Source: Loxodes magnus
Lineage: Eukaryota > Ciliophora > Karyorelictea > Loxodida > Loxodidae
Direction of reading: 5' to 3'
NCBI GenBank assembly: GCA_946699065.1
Contig: CAMPDV010002464.1
Coordinates: forward strand, 1-64,000
Length of the DNA stretch: 64,000 nt
How positions within the stretch are numbered: position 1 is the first letter of the stretch; each line of letters starts with the position of its first letter. Of the stretch, positions 62,263 through 64,000 are shown piece after piece. The position numbers and the translations under genes were made by a program. The notes beneath the pieces were generated by a model, which worked only from the letters and a program-made list of their open reading frames with translations, ran no database searches and was not told the DNA's origin.

Positions 62263-64000
62263 CACTTTTCTAAATACTTATTACTTCTCAAAGCATACTC
62301 CTTAAAACTGAAATTCTATCTTCTTTTCTTACTTTACTTCCTCACTTTTCTAAATACTTATTACTTCTAAAAGCATACTCTTTAAAACTGAAATTCTATC
62401 TTCTTTTCTTACTTCACTTCTTCACTTTTCTAAATACTTATTACTTCTCAAAGCATACTCCTTAAAACTGAAATTCTATCTTCTTTTCTTACTTTACTTC
62501 TTCACTTTTCTAAATACTTATTACTTCTCAAAGCATACTCCTTAAAACTGAAATTCTATCTTCTTTTCTTACTTCACTTCCTCACTTTTCTAAATACTTA
62601 TTACTTCTCAAAGAATACTCCCTAAAACTGAAACTCTATCTTCTTTTCTTACTTCACTTCTTCACTTTTCTAAATACTTATTACTTCTCAAAGCATACTC
62701 CTTAAAACTGAAATTCTATCTTCTTTTCTTACTTTACTTCCTCACTTTTCTAAATACTTATTACTTCTCAAAGAATACTCCCTAAAACTGAAACTCTATC
62801 TTCTTTTCTTACTTCACTTCTTCACTTTTCTAAATACTTATTACTTCTCAAAGCATACTCCTTAAAACTGAAATTCTATCTTCTTTTCTTACTTTACTTC
62901 CTCACTTTTCTAAATACTTATTACTTCTCAAAGAATACTCCCTAAAACTGAAACTCTATCTTCTTTTCTTACTTCACTTCTTCACTTTTCTAAATACTTA
63001 TTACTTCTCAAAGCATACTCCTTAAAACTGAAACTCTATCTTCTTTTCTTACTTTACTTCCTCACTTTTCAAAATACTTATTACTTCTCAAAGCATACTC
63101 ATTAAAACTGAAACTCTATCTTCTTTTATTACTTCACTTCCTCACTTTTCAAAATACTTATTACTTCTAAAAGCATACTCTTTAAAACTGAAATTCTATC
63201 TTCTTTTCTTACTTTACTTCCTCACTTTTCAAAATACTTATTACTTCTCAAAGCATACTCCTTAAAACTGAAACTCTATCTTCTTTTCTTACTTCACTTC
63301 CTCACTTTTCTAAATTCTTATTACTTCTCAAAGCATACTCTTTAAAACTGAAACTCTATCTTCTTTTCTTACTTAACTTCTTCACTTTTCTAAATACTTA
63401 TTACTTCTCAAAGCATACTCCTTAAAACTGAAACTCTATCTTCTTTTCTTACTTTACTTCCTCACTTTTCTAAATTCTTATTACTTCTCAAAGAATACTC
63501 CCTAAAACTGAAACTCTATCTTCTTTTCTTACTTCACTTCTTCACTTTTCAAAATACTTATTACTTCTCAAAGCATACTCCTTAAAACTTAAACTCTATC
63601 TTCTTTTCTTACTTCACTTCTTCACTTTTCAAAATACTTATTACTTCTCAAAGCATACTCCTTAAAACTGAAACTCTATCTTCTTTTCTTACTTTACTTC
63701 CTCACTTTTCAAAATACTTATTACTTCTCAAAGCATACTCCTTAAAACTGAAACTCTATCTTCTTTTCTTACTTTACTTCCTCACTTTTCTAAATACTTA
63801 TTACTTCTAAAAGCATACTCTTTAAAACTGAAATTCTATCTTCTTTTCTTACTTCACTTCCTCACTTTTCTAAATACTTATTACTTCTAAAAGCATACTC
63901 TTTAAAACTGAAATTCTATCTTCTTTTCTTACTTCACTTCTTCACTTTTCTAAATACTTATTACTTCTCAAAGCATACTCCTTAAAACTGAAATTCTATC
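62263..64000 (+). repeat. Segmental duplication J, copy 2 (cut by window edge)
   Basis: Partner of 58663-60400, still matching at the last base of the window. If the block continues for the full 3,600-bp period, this is the beginning of the second copy of a 45-unit tandem higher-order repeat. The window ends too soon to tell. Confidence 0.95.

Larger units (their letters stand above)
1..64000 (+). repeat. 80-bp satellite DNA array filling the whole window
   Basis: Seen: the same 80-bp unit recurs head to tail from the first to the last base, always in one orientation, with no interruption. Taking TCTCAAAG as the start of a unit, starts at 1, 9640, 26092, 43426, 48935, 56446 and 63966 follow a register of 80 bp minus small deletions, giving about 801 full units and a 35-bp partial one. 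Units are highly similar and differ mainly at a fixed set of sites. Composition is about 29% GC, with G almost absent on the + strand. Known: tandem arrays of tens of kilobases with sub-nucleosomal or nucleosomal unit lengths are typical of eukaryotic satellite DNA in heterochromatin. Inferred: centromeric, pericentromeric, subtelomeric or sex-chromosome location, with nothing here to choose between them. The family is not one I recognise. No array edge is present. Confidence 0.98.
56446..64000 (+). repeat. Array section in strict 80-bp register
   Basis: From 56446 to 63965 there are 94 consecutive units of exactly 80 bp (7,520 bp), followed by 35 bp of the next unit. The two common 79-bp classes, so frequent elsewhere, are completely absent. 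The section is dominated by CACTTTTC/TTCAAAATAC, CTTTAAAAC and CCCTAAAAC states, and it contains a 960-bp-spaced and a 3,600-bp-spaced duplication described separately. Inferred: this part was amplified recently from a small founder segment that lacked length variants. The section continues past the window edge. Confidence 0.92.

Noticed and set aside
1-64000. Long stop-free stretches on the + strand spanning more than two units (about 60 codons)
   Set aside because: They arise because stops lie in only one phase of the unit and the frame rotates every 80 bp. They lack ATG, repeat in every register, and are broken by 79-bp units. There is no sign of coding.
1-64000. Minus-strand ATG in each GCAT-bearing unit
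   Set aside because: In the common unit it meets TGA at the third codon (ATG CTT TGA). In the TCTCTAGC, TCTAAAAGC and TTCATC variants a stop also follows within a few codons.
1-64000. CRISPR array
   Set aside because: There are no unique spacers. The whole unit repeats without alternation of conserved and variable segments, and no cas gene is present.
1-64000. Centromere protein CENP-B box
   Set aside because: The motif needs G-rich and CpG-containing positions. The unit has two Gs per 80 bp, and no matching segment was seen.
1-64000. Telomeric or microsatellite repeat
   Set aside because: No TTAGGG, TTTAGGG or TTAGG type runs. CTT/TTC-rich segments are parts of the 80-bp unit and not pure short tandem repeats.
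1-64000. Embedded transposon, tRNA, rRNA or 5S gene
   Set aside because: Reading every row, the 80-bp register continues without any insertion longer than a base, so there is no room for another element.
1-64000. Assembly artefact as explanation for the whole array
   Set aside because: Thousands of variant combinations, private mutations and a changing indel rate argue for real sequence. Individual near-identical copies, especially at 56.9-64 kb, could still be mis-assembled and are flagged for read checks.

Overview
The whole window is one uninterrupted, head-to-tail satellite DNA array. I found no gene, RNA gene, transposon, CRISPR array or unique-sequence island anywhere in it. The unit is 80 bp, always in the same orientation, with a common 79-bp class produced by single-base deletions. 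Following the repeat register from the unit that begins at base 1 to the partial unit that begins at 63966 gives about 801 complete units plus 35 bp (mean 79.86 bp). Both edges of the window lie inside the array, so its true length and its flanks are unknown.

The sequence is AT-rich and very strand-asymmetric. The reference unit at 879-958 holds 35 T, 22 A, 21 C and only 2 G on the + strand (about 29% GC, 70% pyrimidine). It has no CpG and no + strand ATG. Because 80 is not a multiple of 3, each reading frame rotates through all three phases from unit to unit, and each strand meets stops quickly. A tandem array of this size points to a eukaryotic nuclear chromosome, for example centromeric, pericentromeric, subtelomeric, or on a sex or supernumerary chromosome. 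I do not recognise the family and cannot name the organism.

The information in the window is the pattern of variants. Units differ at roughly 18-20 recurrent sites, each with two or three states, and these are reshuffled among units while the rest of the unit is nearly invariant. The order of variants reveals nested higher-order repeats: dimers (160 bp), trimers (240 bp), tetramers (320 bp), pentamers (399 bp), heptamers (558-559 bp), a 12-unit 960-bp spacing, a 21-unit 1,679/1,680-bp tandem pair and a 45-unit 3,600-bp spacing. Longer segmental copies sit 3.8-12.5 kb apart.

Layout: 1-9639 is rich in 79-bp units (41 net missing bases in 121 units) and contains a 2.4-kb block recopied about 5 kb downstream with nine units missing. 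9640-56445 is a mosaic of local higher-order repeats and dispersed copies (74 net missing bases in 586 units), and it carries all of the rare CpG-bearing variants. 56446-64000 consists only of exact 80-bp units (94 in a row) and holds the freshest duplications. This is what unequal exchange and gene conversion are expected to leave, with the right-hand end looking most recently homogenised. No biochemical system is encoded here. Any role would be structural or chromatin-level and cannot be shown from sequence alone.
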